Counted from the first letter of the stretch, positions 29,107 to 38,400 are shown. The stretch: 64,000 nt of DNA from Rhodoplanes sp963840055 (GCA_963840055.1 CAWIXM010000025.1:80094-144093); one strand, 5' to 3'. The notes: generated by a model not told the origin, from the sequence alone. Translations and numbers: made by a program.

Positions 29107-31353
29107 GTGGTTCAAGGCAGGCGGCAGTCTCGACTGCAATTTCCGTCCATATTATTCATCACACTTGCCGCGGCGGCTATGCCCGCCCTGGCAACATCGA
29201 CCGCAATCGCGGCGAAGAGCAAGACAAAGATTGCGGCAGAGCGTTCCATCAAGGTTCCGCTGCCGCGGATACGGCACGGGTCTGGCGCGACCGTAGCGTT
29301 AGTTCCGACGCCGGTGGCACGTCCTCTCTACCTGCGGGCCGCGCCGAGCTATGTGGCGCGCCCCGCGAGCACAGGGCCGGCGCGGGTTGCCTCCAGGGGA
29401 ACCGATGATCCGCCGTTGGCGTATGCGCCGACGCATGCGACCTCGCGTGCCGATATCGCCAAGCTCAAGAAGGCGATCCATGAAGCGCGCCGCGGCCGCT
29501 CCGGTGCGGTCGCCAAGTTGCAGCCGACGATCTCCGATCCGCTGGCGCGCAAGCTGGTCGAATGGGCGTTGCTGCGCGCCAACGACAACGAGGCCGATTT
29601 TGCTCGCTACAATGCCTTCATTGCGGCCAATCCGAGCTGGCCGAGCATTGGCAAGCTGCGGCGCCGCGCCGAGGCCATGCTGTGGGCGGAAAAGGCCGAC
29701 CTCGGCAAAGTTCGCGCGTTCTTCGCCGGCCACCGATCGCTGACCGCCAAAGGCCACTTTGCCTATGCACGTGCGCTGCTGGCGCATGGCCACCGTGCAG
29801 TGGCGCAGGCACATGTGCGCGCGGGCTGGACCAAGTGGTTTAGTCGCAGTGTCGAAAAAGATGCGCGCAGGCTGTTCCGCAAGCTCATTACCCGCGCCGA
29901 TGACAAACGGCGCATGGAACGCCGGCTTTATGAAAACGACATCAAAGCCGCCATGCGCGCGGCACGGCGGCTCGGCGGAGTGCAGCCAGCAATTGCGAAG
30001 GCACGCTATGCCGTCAATCGCCACAAGCGCAATGCCGCGGCCTTGCTGCGGAGGCTCCCGGCCAATGCGCGCAGAGACACCGGTATCCTTTACAGTCGCA
30101 TCCGCTGGCTGCGCCGCCACGACAAGGAAGAGGCGGCAGCCAAGCTGATGCTGTCGGCACCGAGCAAGCTTGATGCTGGCCATGATGCCGATGATTGGTG
30201 GAGAGAACGGCGCGTGCTGGCGCGCACGCTGATCGAGCTCAACCGGCCCAAGACGGCCTATCTCATCTGCGCTAATGCCGCGCTACCGGCCAAGGAGAAT
30301 TACCGCGTAGAAAGCGAATTCATGGCGGGATGGATCGCGCTGCGCTTTCTCAAGGATCCTCGCACTGCGGCGCAGCACTTCGCGCGTATCCGCGCTTTTG
30401 GCATTGAGAACACCACGGCGCTTGCGCGGGCCGGCTACTGGCAGGGGCGCGCCGCCGAGGCCGCCGGCCGGCGAAAAAAAGCTTACACCTATTACGCTCG
30501 GGCTGCGCGCCACGCTACGACCTATTACGGCCAGCTTGCCGGCGCCCGCATTGGCATGCGGAAGATCAAGTTGGCCCGGCCGCCGGCAATATCGGCGGCC
30601 ACGCGTGCCGCGCTCGGCCGGGCGGAAATCGTTCGTGCCGTCGACCTCCTCTATGCGATCGGCGAACGCAGCCTCGTGATCACCTTCGTCGCCGATCTCG
30701 ACCGCGTTGACGATGCCGGGGCTCTGGCGCTGATCGCCGAGCTCGCGCGCAAGCACCGCCACGCCCGCGCCGCGGTGCTGATGGGCAAGGGCGCGGTCAG
30801 CCGCGGCCTACCGCTCGATCATCATGCCTTCCCCACCTATGGCTTGCCGCGCTACTCGCCGATCGGTCCTCCGGTCGAACCGGCGATCGTCTATGCCATC
30901 GCGCGCCAGGAGAGCGCCTTCAACCCGCGCACTATCTCCTCCGCCAAGGCGATGGGTCTGATGCAGGTGACGCCGGCCGCCGGCCGTTTCATCGCGCGGA
31001 CTTATGGGGTGAAATACAGCCGGCGGCGCCTGCTCCGCGACAAAATCTATAATGTGCAGATGGGCGCGGCGGAATTGGGCGGCAATATCCAGACCTATCG
31101 CGGCTCCTACATCCTTGCCTTCGCTGCCTACAATGCCGGACGCGGCCGCGCGAAGCAGTGGATCAGGCGCTTCGGCGATCCGCGCGATCCACGGGTCAAT
31201 CCGGTCGACTGGGTCGAGCGGATCCCGTTCTCCGAGACGCGCAATTACGTCCAGCGGATCATGGAGAACCTACAAGTCTATCGCGTGCGCTTCGGCCGCG
31301 GTAACCGGCTCATGATCGAGGCCGATATCCGCCGCGGCAGCAGCGTGAATTAG
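29107..31353 (+). CDS. Soluble lytic murein transglycosylase (Slt type)
   Basis: A 748-residue periplasmic enzyme that cleaves peptidoglycan to 1,6-anhydromuropeptides. GTG 29107 is chosen because GGGGAGGG lies 5 bp before it; it gives a signal peptide (SILFITLAAAAMPALATSTA). A long superhelical U/L domain of alpha repeats follows (about 120-580), then the SLT catalytic domain with Glu in VYAIARQESAFNPRT, SSAKAMGLMQVTPAAG and AFAAYNAGRGRAKQWIRRFG. Full length for the family. Core gene with no partner nearby. Confidence 0.92.
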   Translation: MVQGRRQSRLQFPSILFITLAAAAMPALATSTAIAAKSKTKIAAERSIKVPLPRIRHGSGATVALVPTPVARPLYLRAAPSYVARPASTGPARVASRGTDDPPLAYAPTHATSRADIAKLKKAIHEARRGRSGAVAKLQPTISDPLARKLVEWALLRANDNEADFARYNAFIAANPSWPSIGKLRRRAEAMLWAEKADLGKVRAFFAGHRSLTAKGHFAYARALLAHGHRAVAQAHVRAGWTKWFSRSVEKDARRLFRKLITRADDKRRMERRLYENDIKAAMRAARRLGGVQPAIAKARYAVNRHKRNAAALLRRLPANARRDTGILYSRIRWLRRHDKEEAAAKLMLSAPSKLDAGHDADDWWRERRVLARTLIELNRPKTAYLICANAALPAKENYRVESEFMAGWIALRFLKDPRTAAQHFARIRAFGIENTTALARAGYWQGRAAEAAGRRKKAYTYYARAARHATTYYGQLAGARIGMRKIKLARPPAISAATRAALGRAEIVRAVDLLYAIGERSLVITFVADLDRVDDAGALALIAELARKHRHARAAVLMGKGAVSRGLPLDHHAFPTYGLPRYSPIGPPVEPAIVYAIARQESAFNPRTISSAKAMGLMQVTPAAGRFIARTYGVKYSRRRLLRDKIYNVQMGAAELGGNIQTYRGSYILAFAAYNAGRGRAKQWIRRFGDPRDPRVNPVDWVERIPFSETRNYVQRIMENLQVYRVRFGRGNRLMIEADIRRGSSVN

Positions 31354-31469
31354 AAGTCCGATGCATTCAGACAATTCCTAACATGCGCAAGCAAGTGAAT
31401 CTCGCGACGTGACTGATGGAAATTTTGGGCACAAAAAAAATCGTACTCATCACTGGCCTTGCGGCACAA

Positions 31470-31863
31470 TTGAGCTGACGGGCTTCATGGAAAAGGGTGG
31501 GCAAATCCTGGAAAGGAAAGACGCGGGTGTATCAAGTAACGGCCAAGAGCCGTTACGCGCGGGCATTGGCTGCCGTGAGCGAGTGGTGCCGACACAATCG
31601 GCACCTGTGCGTGCGTGACCAACATGCCCACCTGTCCGTAATGATGCGAGGCCACTATGCCTACTACGGCATATCGGGCAATCATCGACGCATCCGATGG
31701 TTCGCGTGGCAGGTTGTGCGGGTGTGGAGGAAATGGCTGGCGCGACGGGATCGCCAAGGCGTGTTCCATGGAAACGCCTCAATGCTCTCCTGAAGCGGCA
31801 TCCTCTCCCACCGGCTCGGATTATCCATCGTTATGTCCCGGCCATGAGCCAAGCTCTCCCGTG
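31470..31863 (+). pseudogene. Group II intron reverse transcriptase, C-terminal fragment
   Basis: VTAKSRYARALAAVSEWCRH, then LSVMMRGHYAYYGISGNHRR and VVRVWRKWLARRDRQ are the maturase (X) domain of a LtrA-type protein. The natural end, LLKRHPLPPARIIHRYVPAM, follows in a shifted frame from about 31780 to the TGA near 31863. The reverse-transcriptase domain is absent. Confidence 0.75.
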
Positions 31864-31902
31864 AGGAACCGGATGCGGGAAATCTGCACGTCCGGAACTG
31901 TG
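31863..31902 (+). ncRNA. Degenerate group II intron domain 5
   Basis: GAACCGGATGCGGGAAATCT and the following GCACGTCCGGAAC resemble the 34-nt catalytic domain 5 that normally reads GAGCCG...CGGTTC. The AGC catalytic triad position is changed and the outermost stem pairs are lost, so the ribozyme is dead. Confidence 0.6.
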
Positions 31903-32236
31903 AGGGTTGCGCCTTGCAAGTGCGTTGATCTCTGTCGCCTGAGATGGCGGCCGCGGTAAAGCCTAGCGAGCAGCCGGTCGCGGACCTCTTGGCCGCCCTC
32001 GACGGTCAGGAGAGCCGCCTCCATGAGGGTCAGCGACCAAACGGATTCAATGGTTTGCGTGAATAATCTTTCAGGCCGATAGGATTTTGGGAAGATTTTG
32101 GGGAATATACGTTGCCGCAAATGCATGGAAATGCATGGACGGCGACGGACAAATTGTGAGGCCCATCAGCCAGCCACTGTCTTAGCGCGCCGCGATAATA
32201 CGGATCGCGGAATTCAAAGCCGGGGAGGGGGCAGCC
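31903..32236. other. Intergenic after the intron remnant
   Basis: About 330 bp. A minus-strand frame with VWSLTLMEAALLTVEGGQEV has coding-like composition but no start and no recognised family. Confidence 0.3.
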
Positions 32237-32407
32237 ATGCCAATCTTCGAACGCAAGCGCGATCAAATGATCGAGCACCTGGAACAAGCGCTCGCGCTGG
32301 CCGATGAGTTGCATGACAGCTTGACCGGCTACCTGATCGAGCGCGCCCTCGACGAAGCACGTGCGGGGGACTTTAGACCGGGGAACCGAGAGAACGCGCC
32401 GCTGTAG
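32237..32407 (+). CDS. Small helical protein, 56 aa
   Basis: Reads MPIFERKRDQMIEHLEQALA, LADELHDSLTGYLIERALDE and ARAGDFRP. GGGGAGGGGGC sits directly before the ATG. I recognise LxxALxLADE...TGYLIERALDEAR as a short motif found in several small Rhizobiales proteins, function unknown. Even codon use and the strong ribosome site support a real gene. Confidence 0.6.
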   Translation: MPIFERKRDQMIEHLEQALALADELHDSLTGYLIERALDEARAGDFRPGNRENAPL

Positions 32408-32589
32408 GGGGAATGGTCGGCGATTCCGTCACCGCTGTGACGCCCCTGCAAGTGCGTACAGTAACGCCGGTATAGGCGTTTTGATCCTTCCCCATGCCCG
32501 GCGTGCGCGGCCTTCTCTTGCCTTAGAGAGGTTAGGATGGCTCACGCTGTGAATTCGATGGCGCACTCGTGCCAAGGAGAAAGTGCATC

Positions 32590-32880
32590 ATGTCTACCGA
32601 CGCCGAGCTGATCGCCCTGGGAGAACGGCTGCACGTCGCTTGGAATGCTGAGAAGGAGGTGTTCGCCCGTAGGATGTCGGACGCTGAGTGCGAAGTCGCG
32701 ATGGACGCGTGCGATGCGATCATCGACGAAATCTGGAAGATACCTGCCACGACGCTTGCGGGCCTGAAGGTCAAGGCGTTGGCGCTCGTGCCTTACCTCG
32801 GAGATGACGAGCCGGACGGTGATGATCCGCTCGCCGACCGCCTGCTGGCGTCGTTGCTCACCGACTTGCGCGCCATGTGA
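32590..32880 (+). CDS. Conserved hypothetical acidic protein, 96 aa
   Basis: Begins MSTDAELIALGERLHVAWNA and continues with a helical pattern (AMDACDAIIDEIWKIPATTL, GLKVKALALVPYLGD) to LTDLRAM. I know similar short proteins from Bradyrhizobium phage and island regions; the two-helix pattern around an invariant Trp is typical. No function known. The start is the ATG at 32590 after CAAGGAGAAAGTG. Confidence 0.68.
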   Translation: MSTDAELIALGERLHVAWNAEKEVFARRMSDAECEVAMDACDAIIDEIWKIPATTLAGLKVKALALVPYLGDDEPDGDDPLADRLLASLLTDLRAM

Positions 32881-32987
32881 AAAGGTGGGGCCCCGAGAGG
32901 CCCCGGTGCGCGCCTGGAGCGCGATGGCGTCCCTTGAGCCGGCGGCGCCATAAGCGGCAGCCCCCAACATCTCCCTTCAAGCAAGGG

Positions 32988-34592
32988 TCAGTTATTCAGC
33001 GTGATGCAGGCGAAGTTCTTGCGCTTGAGGTATCTGCAGGCAGCCCTTGCCTCTCGCTTATCCAAGCCGGCAAACCGCGCGCGATGGAAGGTCTTCTCGT
33101 CTTTGACGACGGTCTCGGTGAAGGGGTCGGCGTCGCCGAGCAGGTGCCCGGCCTTGCTCTGAGCGGACCTGAGGCGATCCTTGGCTTCGCGCTCGGCCGC
33201 GAAGGCGCCGACCTGGATCATCCAGCCGGTACGCTTGCGCGGTGCCGCTTCGCTGTCCTGCGCTGCCAGCGCCCGGCTCGCAGCGACGGCCTTGTCCGCA
33301 GTGCCGGGGATTGAAGCAGGACCGGCGGAAGCAACCCGGATTCCGCTGGGGGCCGACTTGGGCGCAGCCGCAGGCGTCGCGACCGGGGCGCGCTTGGCCA
33401 TCGGCTGCATCGTCTGCTCGCTCTCGGCTGGGCTTATTTCCGGCATGTTCGACAGCGGAGGTATCACCGAAGTGGTCTTCACGCCACTGAGCTTGACCTT
33501 GATGGTCTTGACGGCAATCGGCCTGATCGGGGCGCCGCGGGACCGCTGCCCGGCAGTCGCCGAAGCGGTCGTTGCCGGACCGCGGCGGCGGGCGCTCGTC
33601 CTGATGGTCGTCGAGCTGATCAGTTTGGCTGGTGCCGGCGTTGCGACGCGGCTATTGGCGCTCGCTACGGTGATCGGCTCGCTACCGGTCACCGGCACCT
33701 CGGCGATCAGCGGGGTTGTGCGCTTGGTCGACGCCTCCGTGATGTACTTCGTGAGCAGCCTGCGCATGCGCCGGTTGCGGCGGCTGCTCGACTTGCCGCC
33801 GAATACCACGGCGACGAGATGGCGATCGTCGCGCTTTATCGAAGCGACAAGATTGAACCCGGAGGCACGGATATAGCCGGTCTTGATGCCGTCGACACCG
33901 CGCACCGAGCCGAGCAGCCTGTTGTGGTTTCGGATCCGCTTGCCGCGGAATTTGAAGGAACGCCGCGCGAAGTAGCGGTAGTATTTCGGGAAGCGATCCC
34001 GGATCGCGCGGCCGAGCCGGGCCTGGTCACGCGCGGTGGTGATCTGTTTCTTGTTGGGAAGGCCTGAGGCATTCTTATATACCGTGTGCTTCATGCCGAG
34101 GGCGCGGGCCTTGCGCGTCATCAGCCTGGCAAAGTCTTTCTCGTTGCCGGCGATCGCTTCGGCAATCGCCACGGCGACGTCGTTCGCTGAGCGGGTGACA
34201 AGGCCGAGGATTGCATCCTCCACCTTGATGGTCTGTCCCGGTTTGAGGCCGAGCTTGGTCGGCGGCTGCCTGGAGGCGCGCTTGGACACTTCGAGCTTAC
34301 TGCTGAGCTTGAGCTTACCCGCTTTGAGACGCTCGAACAGCAGGTAGAGCGTCATGATCTTGGTCAGCGAGGCCGGATGCCGCTTGGCATCGGCTCTATC
34401 CGAATAGAGCACCTTTCCGGAATTGGCATCGACGACGATGCCCGCATAGGGCGGGTTGTAGCTGCTGTGTCGCCTGTGGCGGCGGCGCTTCGCATCAGCA
34501 GAGTCGATCGCGGTCGCAAGCACCGCGATGCCGGTTAGCAAGCCCACCAAGACCTTTCGAAATCCGCGCGCATTCCCGAATGTCCGGAGCAT
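32988..34592 (-). CDS. D-alanyl-D-alanine carboxypeptidase (DacF/PBP5-like) with SPOR domain
   Basis: A 534-residue low-molecular-weight penicillin-binding protein that trims the terminal D-Ala of peptidoglycan stems. Signal peptide in residues 1-34. The active-site set is complete: S75-L-T-K78, S135-A-N137 and K237-T-G239. A proline/alanine-rich linker (about 300-440) follows, and the last 80 residues (GWMIQVGAFAAEREAKDRL to RYLKRKNFACITL) form a SPOR domain that binds denuded glycan at the division site. The PBP5-plus-SPOR layout is typical of Rhizobiales. Confidence 0.93.
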   Translation of the reverse strand: MLRTFGNARGFRKVLVGLLTGIAVLATAIDSADAKRRRHRRHSSYNPPYAGIVVDANSGKVLYSDRADAKRHPASLTKIMTLYLLFERLKAGKLKLSSKLEVSKRASRQPPTKLGLKPGQTIKVEDAILGLVTRSANDVAVAIAEAIAGNEKDFARLMTRKARALGMKHTVYKNASGLPNKKQITTARDQARLGRAIRDRFPKYYRYFARRSFKFRGKRIRNHNRLLGSVRGVDGIKTGYIRASGFNLVASIKRDDRHLVAVVFGGKSSSRRNRRMRRLLTKYITEASTKRTTPLIAEVPVTGSEPITVASANSRVATPAPAKLISSTTIRTSARRRGPATTASATAGQRSRGAPIRPIAVKTIKVKLSGVKTTSVIPPLSNMPEISPAESEQTMQPMAKRAPVATPAAAPKSAPSGIRVASAGPASIPGTADKAVAASRALAAQDSEAAPRKRTGWMIQVGAFAAEREAKDRLRSAQSKAGHLLGDADPFTETVVKDEKTFHRARFAGLDKREARAACRYLKRKNFACITLNN

Positions 34593-34941
34593 TGTGTCTC
34601 CTCATCAATCGGTCGCTTTGGCTTATGCTGGGTCCCCGTGAGTCCCTCTCAGCCGTTCTTCCGCCGTGGTGTTTTTACAGCGGCTCACATTCTTGTTATC
34701 TATAGAAATCGGGCATGACAGCGACCATTCAATAGCCTTTAGATGGAAATTATGCTTTCGAAGCCGTTAATGGATCGTTGAATTTTATAAGGAATTTGAA
34801 AGTTCCTGCCGCACTGCCGAGATTGCATCGATTTGTGTGCATTGCAATGCAGCCTCAAATCCGACGCGTTATCGGCCGGAATCACGACTATGGTCACGGG
34901 TTCGTGATAGCGCGGAGGCTCGCTGATGGAGTGACGACCCT
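34593..34941. other. Divergent intergenic region
   Basis: About 350 bp between dacF-like (minus) and the HGG gene (plus). AT-richer around 34740-34800. No recognised site. Confidence 0.35.
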
Positions 34942-35250
34942 ATGCACCGCGATGCAGAGCCGCACACGTTGCACCAAGCCCGCCGCTGTGGCGCCAGGAC
35001 CCGCACAGGGAGGCCTTGCCGGTCACCGGCGGTGCATGGCCGCCCACGGTCCAGGATGCATGGCTGCGCGCCCGGCGCTGGCGGCCCGGAGGGCGAGCGC
35101 AACGGCAACTATCGCCATGGCCTCCGCACGAAGGAGACGCGCGGGCGGCTTCGGGCGGTGCGCGATCTGACACGAGAGGCCAGGGACCTCACGCAGAAAC
35201 TTCGGGGCGGTGTGCGCTCGGGAAAATTCAAGCCGGCAGGGGCGCGGTGA
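34942..35250 (+). CDS. HGG-motif (HGGxxxGxPxGNxN-type) conserved protein
   Basis: A basic 102-residue protein. CGARTRTGRPCRSPAVHGRP and MHGCAPGAGGPEGERNGNYR HGL, written here in two parts, match the H-G-G-x-x-x-G-x-P-x-G-N-x-N-x-x-x-H-G-L pattern of a small protein family common in Rhizobiales, often near phage genes. One glycine of the HGG is replaced by Cys. The role is unknown; the basic cysteine-containing start suggests nucleic-acid contact. Confidence 0.65.
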   Translation: MHRDAEPHTLHQARRCGARTRTGRPCRSPAVHGRPRSRMHGCAPGAGGPEGERNGNYRHGLRTKETRGRLRAVRDLTREARDLTQKLRGGVRSGKFKPAGAR

Positions 35251-35299
35251 CTAAGCCCGCAGCCTTGTTTTTCGCGGCAATTTTGGTTAACCGAAAATC

Positions 35300-35830
35300 A
35301 TGCCAAAGAGACGCAAAAAGCGTGGGCGACCGCGCACCGGACGCGACCCGATGATCGGGGTCCGGCTCCCTGCTTCCATGATCAAAAAGATCGGCAAGAT
35401 CGCTGAGGCTCTCAGTATGAACCACTCCGGGGCAGTCCGCTGGCTGCTCAAGGAGAGCCTAGGTTCTGCCTATGTAAACGCGCTGCTTCGGCAAGGCCTC
35501 GGCAGAGGAAAGACCGGCCGGATCGTGCACGCGCATACGGCCAAGATCAAATCTGAGGCTGCTCAGGCCGCTGCGGATCGGGACCCAGAGAACGCCGAGG
35601 CACAGGCTAAGGCCTCATGGGCGAAGCGAGAGGCCATCGACCGTGAGCGCGCCGTGACCGATCCTCAGTACGCCCGGTTCAGCAGGCTGCCCGCTGCAAA
35701 AAGCCCGCTGACGCCATCGCGCAACTTAAGTCAGGCCGAGGCTAAGGAGGCGGCCGATTGGGCTGCAGAGCAGTTGGCGGCGCTCACGACCAAAGGAAGG
35801 GCGGAGCCTAAATCTTCGAGTGAGACCTGA
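35300..35830 (+). CDS. Ribbon-helix-helix-like protein, 176 aa
   Basis: Starts MPKRRKKRGRPRTGRDPMIG then VRLPASMIKKIGKIAEALSM and NHSGAVRWLLKESL, which has the strand-helix-helix spacing of a CopG/Arc DNA-binding domain preceded by an AT-hook-like GRPRTGR. The remaining 100 residues are charged and helical (AQAAADRDPENAEAQAKASW). Probable DNA-binding regulator. It ends 171 bp before the TIR gene in the same direction, which could make it that module's regulator (inference). Confidence 0.6.
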   Translation: MPKRRKKRGRPRTGRDPMIGVRLPASMIKKIGKIAEALSMNHSGAVRWLLKESLGSAYVNALLRQGLGRGKTGRIVHAHTAKIKSEAAQAAADRDPENAEAQAKASWAKREAIDRERAVTDPQYARFSRLPAAKSPLTPSRNLSQAEAKEAADWAAEQLAALTTKGRAEPKSSSET

Positions 35831-36001
35831 TTCGCAAGCCGATTGCAGCGAGGCACAGAAGCGTGGCGCGAACGGCACCGCGCGCGGCACGAAACTGCTG
35901 TGAATTGGTTCACCTTGCCGCCCTGGGTTAAACGCTATGGTTGATAAGTGACCGTGTGGTAGAGTGGCTGCCGAATTGCGATCGTTAGAAGGGGACAAGC
36001 T

Positions 36002-36760
36002 ATGGCCCCTGCATTGTTCATTAGTTATCGGCGCGACGACAGCGCAGGCTACTCCGGCCGGGTCCACGACCGACTGCGACGGGAATTTGGCGGCAATCTC
36101 TTGTTCATGGATGTCAACTCCATCCCGCTTGGCGCCAATTTCAGCAAAGTGCTCGTTGAGGAAGTTGCGAAGTGCGAGGTGCTCCTTGCAGTCATCGGTC
36201 CGGACTGGCTCGATGCGCGCGACGAGAGGGGCCGTCGACGTCTGGAGAACCCCGATGACTTCGTGCGCATCGAGATTGGGACCGCGCTGAAGCGCGGCAT
36301 CCCCGTCATCCCGATCCTCCTTGAGGGCACCCGAGTTCCGAAGGCCGATCAACTCCCCGATGACCTCAAAGAACTGGCCCTGCGCAACGGGCTTAATGTC
36401 CGGCATGCCTCGTTCTCCGACGACATGGAGCGGCTCATTCGGGGGCTGAAGAACGCACAGTCGCCGCAACAAGCTGTTGAGGCTGCGGCCTCGCGCATTG
36501 ATCCTAGAGGCGCCCCTTCGCCTGTTTGGACGTTCCTGAGCAACGACAAGAACCGTGCTGTCTTGGGTTGGATCGGCGGGGGCATTGTCGTCGTCATCGG
36601 CGCTCTGTGGGCCGTGTTTGTCTATCTTGTGCCTCCATCGAAACCGGTGTCCCCGCCCGCGGACGTGACGGCGAGTGGCGGCGGTGTTGCCATCGGTGGC
36701 AGCGTCAGCGGCAGTACGATCACAACAGGCGGTGCGGCCACCACCGCCGCGCCAAAGTGA
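36002..36760 (+). CDS. Membrane-anchored TIR-domain protein
   Basis: A 252-residue protein. Residues 3-145 form a bacterial TIR domain: ALFISYRRDDSAGYSGRVHD, LLFMDVNSIPLGANFSKVL and VLLAVIGPDWLDARDE, with the likely NADase glutamate E91 in FVRIEIGTAL. A linker and one membrane helix follow (about 186-210, AVLGWIGGGIVVVIGALWAV). The last 40 residues carry SGGGVAIGGSVSGSTIT (225-241), predicted periplasmic. TIR domains cleave NAD+ in defence and signalling. AAGGGGAC precedes ATG 36002. The next gene starts 9 bp later and carries the same motif, so the two products probably bind each other. Confidence 0.88.
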   Translation: MAPALFISYRRDDSAGYSGRVHDRLRREFGGNLLFMDVNSIPLGANFSKVLVEEVAKCEVLLAVIGPDWLDARDERGRRRLENPDDFVRIEIGTALKRGIPVIPILLEGTRVPKADQLPDDLKELALRNGLNVRHASFSDDMERLIRGLKNAQSPQQAVEAAASRIDPRGAPSPVWTFLSNDKNRAVLGWIGGGIVVVIGALWAVFVYLVPPSKPVSPPADVTASGGGVAIGGSVSGSTITTGGAATTAAPK

Positions 36761-36769
36761 GCCACGGCC

Positions 36770-38398
36770 ATGACGCCACGCCTTCCCTACGTAGTGGTGT
36801 TCACTATTCCTCTCCTCGCGCTAACCCCACTCGCGCAGGCGCAGCAGCCCGCGGTGCGCGCAGAAAGCGGCGGCGTCGCGATCGGCGGCAGCGTCAGCGG
36901 ATCGACCATCACGATCGGGTATACGATCGAGCAATACAAAGCCGGCTTGAAGACGCGGGCCGAGAAAATTCGCGCCGAGGAAGCGGAAAAGCGCGTCCAG
37001 CTTCAGAAGTTGGTGGAATTGACCGAGCGTGCCACCAGCGCCGAGAAGGACAAACTGCGCAGTCAGATTGCCGCCGTCGAAGCCGAGAAGCGCACGCTGG
37101 AAGCCCAGAGCAAAGGCGTCGCTGACCGACTAGCAAATTTGCAGGCAAGCTATGACGGGCTGGTGCAAAAGCTTAATGAGGCCAATGCCGCCCTGGAGGC
37201 GTTTGCGCCGCTGGTCTCCAAAGAGTCATTCGACCAAGCACGGGCGATGCTCAGCCGCGGTGATGTCCTTGGAGCCGAACGCAAGTTCATTGAGATTGCG
37301 AACACGGTGGCCAAGATACGCGCGCAGGCAGATGTGGTCGAAGCGCGCGCCATCTTCCAGGCGGGTGAGTTGGCCGAGCAGCGGATCGATTGGCGAGCCG
37401 CCTATGCTCACTATGCCCGCGCCGCGCGGCTGCAGCCAAACAATCGGCAATACGCCCAGGCTGCCGGAAGTTTGGCGGATAAGATGGGCGACTACCCCGC
37501 AGCGGCTTCATACGATGAAGCCGCATTAAATCTCGCTACTGCTGAGTTCGGCCCCGACGCCTCCGAAACCGCCACGGCATTAAACAATCTTGCGATAGCG
37601 TACCAAAAACTCGCGCGCTACACCGAGGCCGAGCCGCTCTTCCGGCGGGCGATCGCGATCTACGAAAAGGCTCTCGGCAAGGAACATCCCGCGGTTGCGT
37701 CCGTGTACAACGCTTTCGCCCTTTTGCTTCACGCCCAGGGCAAGCTTGCCGAGGCCGAGCCGCTCTTCCGGCGAGCCATGGCGATCAGTGAAAAAGCTCT
37801 CGGCGAAGATCATTCCGCCATTGCGATCCGGTACAACAATCTCGCCGTATTGCTTCAGGCCCAGGGCAAGCTTGCCGAGGCCGAGCCGCTCTATCGGCGG
37901 GCGATCGCGATCAACGAGAAGGCGCTTGGCAAAGACCATCCCGGCGTTGCAACCGATTACAGCAATCTCGCCTTATTGCTTCAGGCCCAGGGCAAGTATG
38001 CCGAGGCCGAGCCGCTCTTGCGGCGGGCGATTGCGATTGACGAAAAGGCGCTCGGCAAAGACCATCCCACCGTCGCGACCCTGTACAACAATCTCGCCGG
38101 ATTGCTTAAGACCCAGGGCAAGCTTGCCGAGGCCGAGCCGCTCTTCCGGCGGGCGATCGCGATCCACGAGAAGGCGCTGCGCAAAGACCATCCCGGCGTT
38201 GCAACCGATTACAACAATCTCGCCTTATTGCTTCAGGCCCAGGGCAAGCTTGCCGAGGCCGAGCCGCTCTTGCGGCGGGCGATTGCGATATTTCAAACCA
38301 GCCTCGGGCCGCAGCACCCAAACACATTAACCGTCAAGAAAAACTACGACAGCTTGCGGGAACTCATGGACAGAAAGTCCCCGACGACCAGCCGATAA
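36770..38398 (+). CDS. Exported coiled-coil/TPR-repeat protein paired with the TIR protein
   Basis: A 542-residue protein with a signal peptide (PYVVVFTIPLLALTPLAQAQ). Immediately after it comes SGGVAIGGSVSGSTIT (33-48), the motif at the C-terminus of the TIR protein. Residues about 55-140 are a coiled coil (EEAEKRVQLQKLVELTERAT). From about 265, six to seven 42-residue tetratricopeptide units of the kinesin-light-chain type run to the end: NNLALLLQAQGKLAEAEPLL, RRAIAIDEKALGKDHP. I infer a periplasmic scaffold or sensor controlling the TIR effector across the membrane. No comparable pair is known to me. Confidence 0.85.
   Translation: MTPRLPYVVVFTIPLLALTPLAQAQQPAVRAESGGVAIGGSVSGSTITIGYTIEQYKAGLKTRAEKIRAEEAEKRVQLQKLVELTERATSAEKDKLRSQIAAVEAEKRTLEAQSKGVADRLANLQASYDGLVQKLNEANAALEAFAPLVSKESFDQARAMLSRGDVLGAERKFIEIANTVAKIRAQADVVEARAIFQAGELAEQRIDWRAAYAHYARAARLQPNNRQYAQAAGSLADKMGDYPAAASYDEAALNLATAEFGPDASETATALNNLAIAYQKLARYTEAEPLFRRAIAIYEKALGKEHPAVASVYNAFALLLHAQGKLAEAEPLFRRAMAISEKALGEDHSAIAIRYNNLAVLLQAQGKLAEAEPLYRRAIAINEKALGKDHPGVATDYSNLALLLQAQGKYAEAEPLLRRAIAIDEKALGKDHPTVATLYNNLAGLLKTQGKLAEAEPLFRRAIAIHEKALRKDHPGVATDYNNLALLLQAQGKLAEAEPLLRRAIAIFQTSLGPQHPNTLTVKKNYDSLRELMDRKSPTTSR
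37610..38330 (+). repeat. 126-bp tandem repeat array inside the TPR gene
   Basis: Six consecutive 126-bp units share long identical stretches such as GGCAAGCTTGCCGAGGCCGA and GCCGCTCTTCCGGCGGGCGA. Conservation at the DNA level, not only protein, shows recent copying, so unit number may vary between strains. Confidence 0.85.
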
Positions 38399-38400
38399 GG

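Noticed and set aside
33181..33876. Plus-strand frame opposite the carboxypeptidase gene
   Set aside because: Antisense to a gene with complete catalytic motifs.
37610..38330. CRISPR-like regular repeats
   Set aside because: The 126-bp units are coding TPR repeats without spacers.
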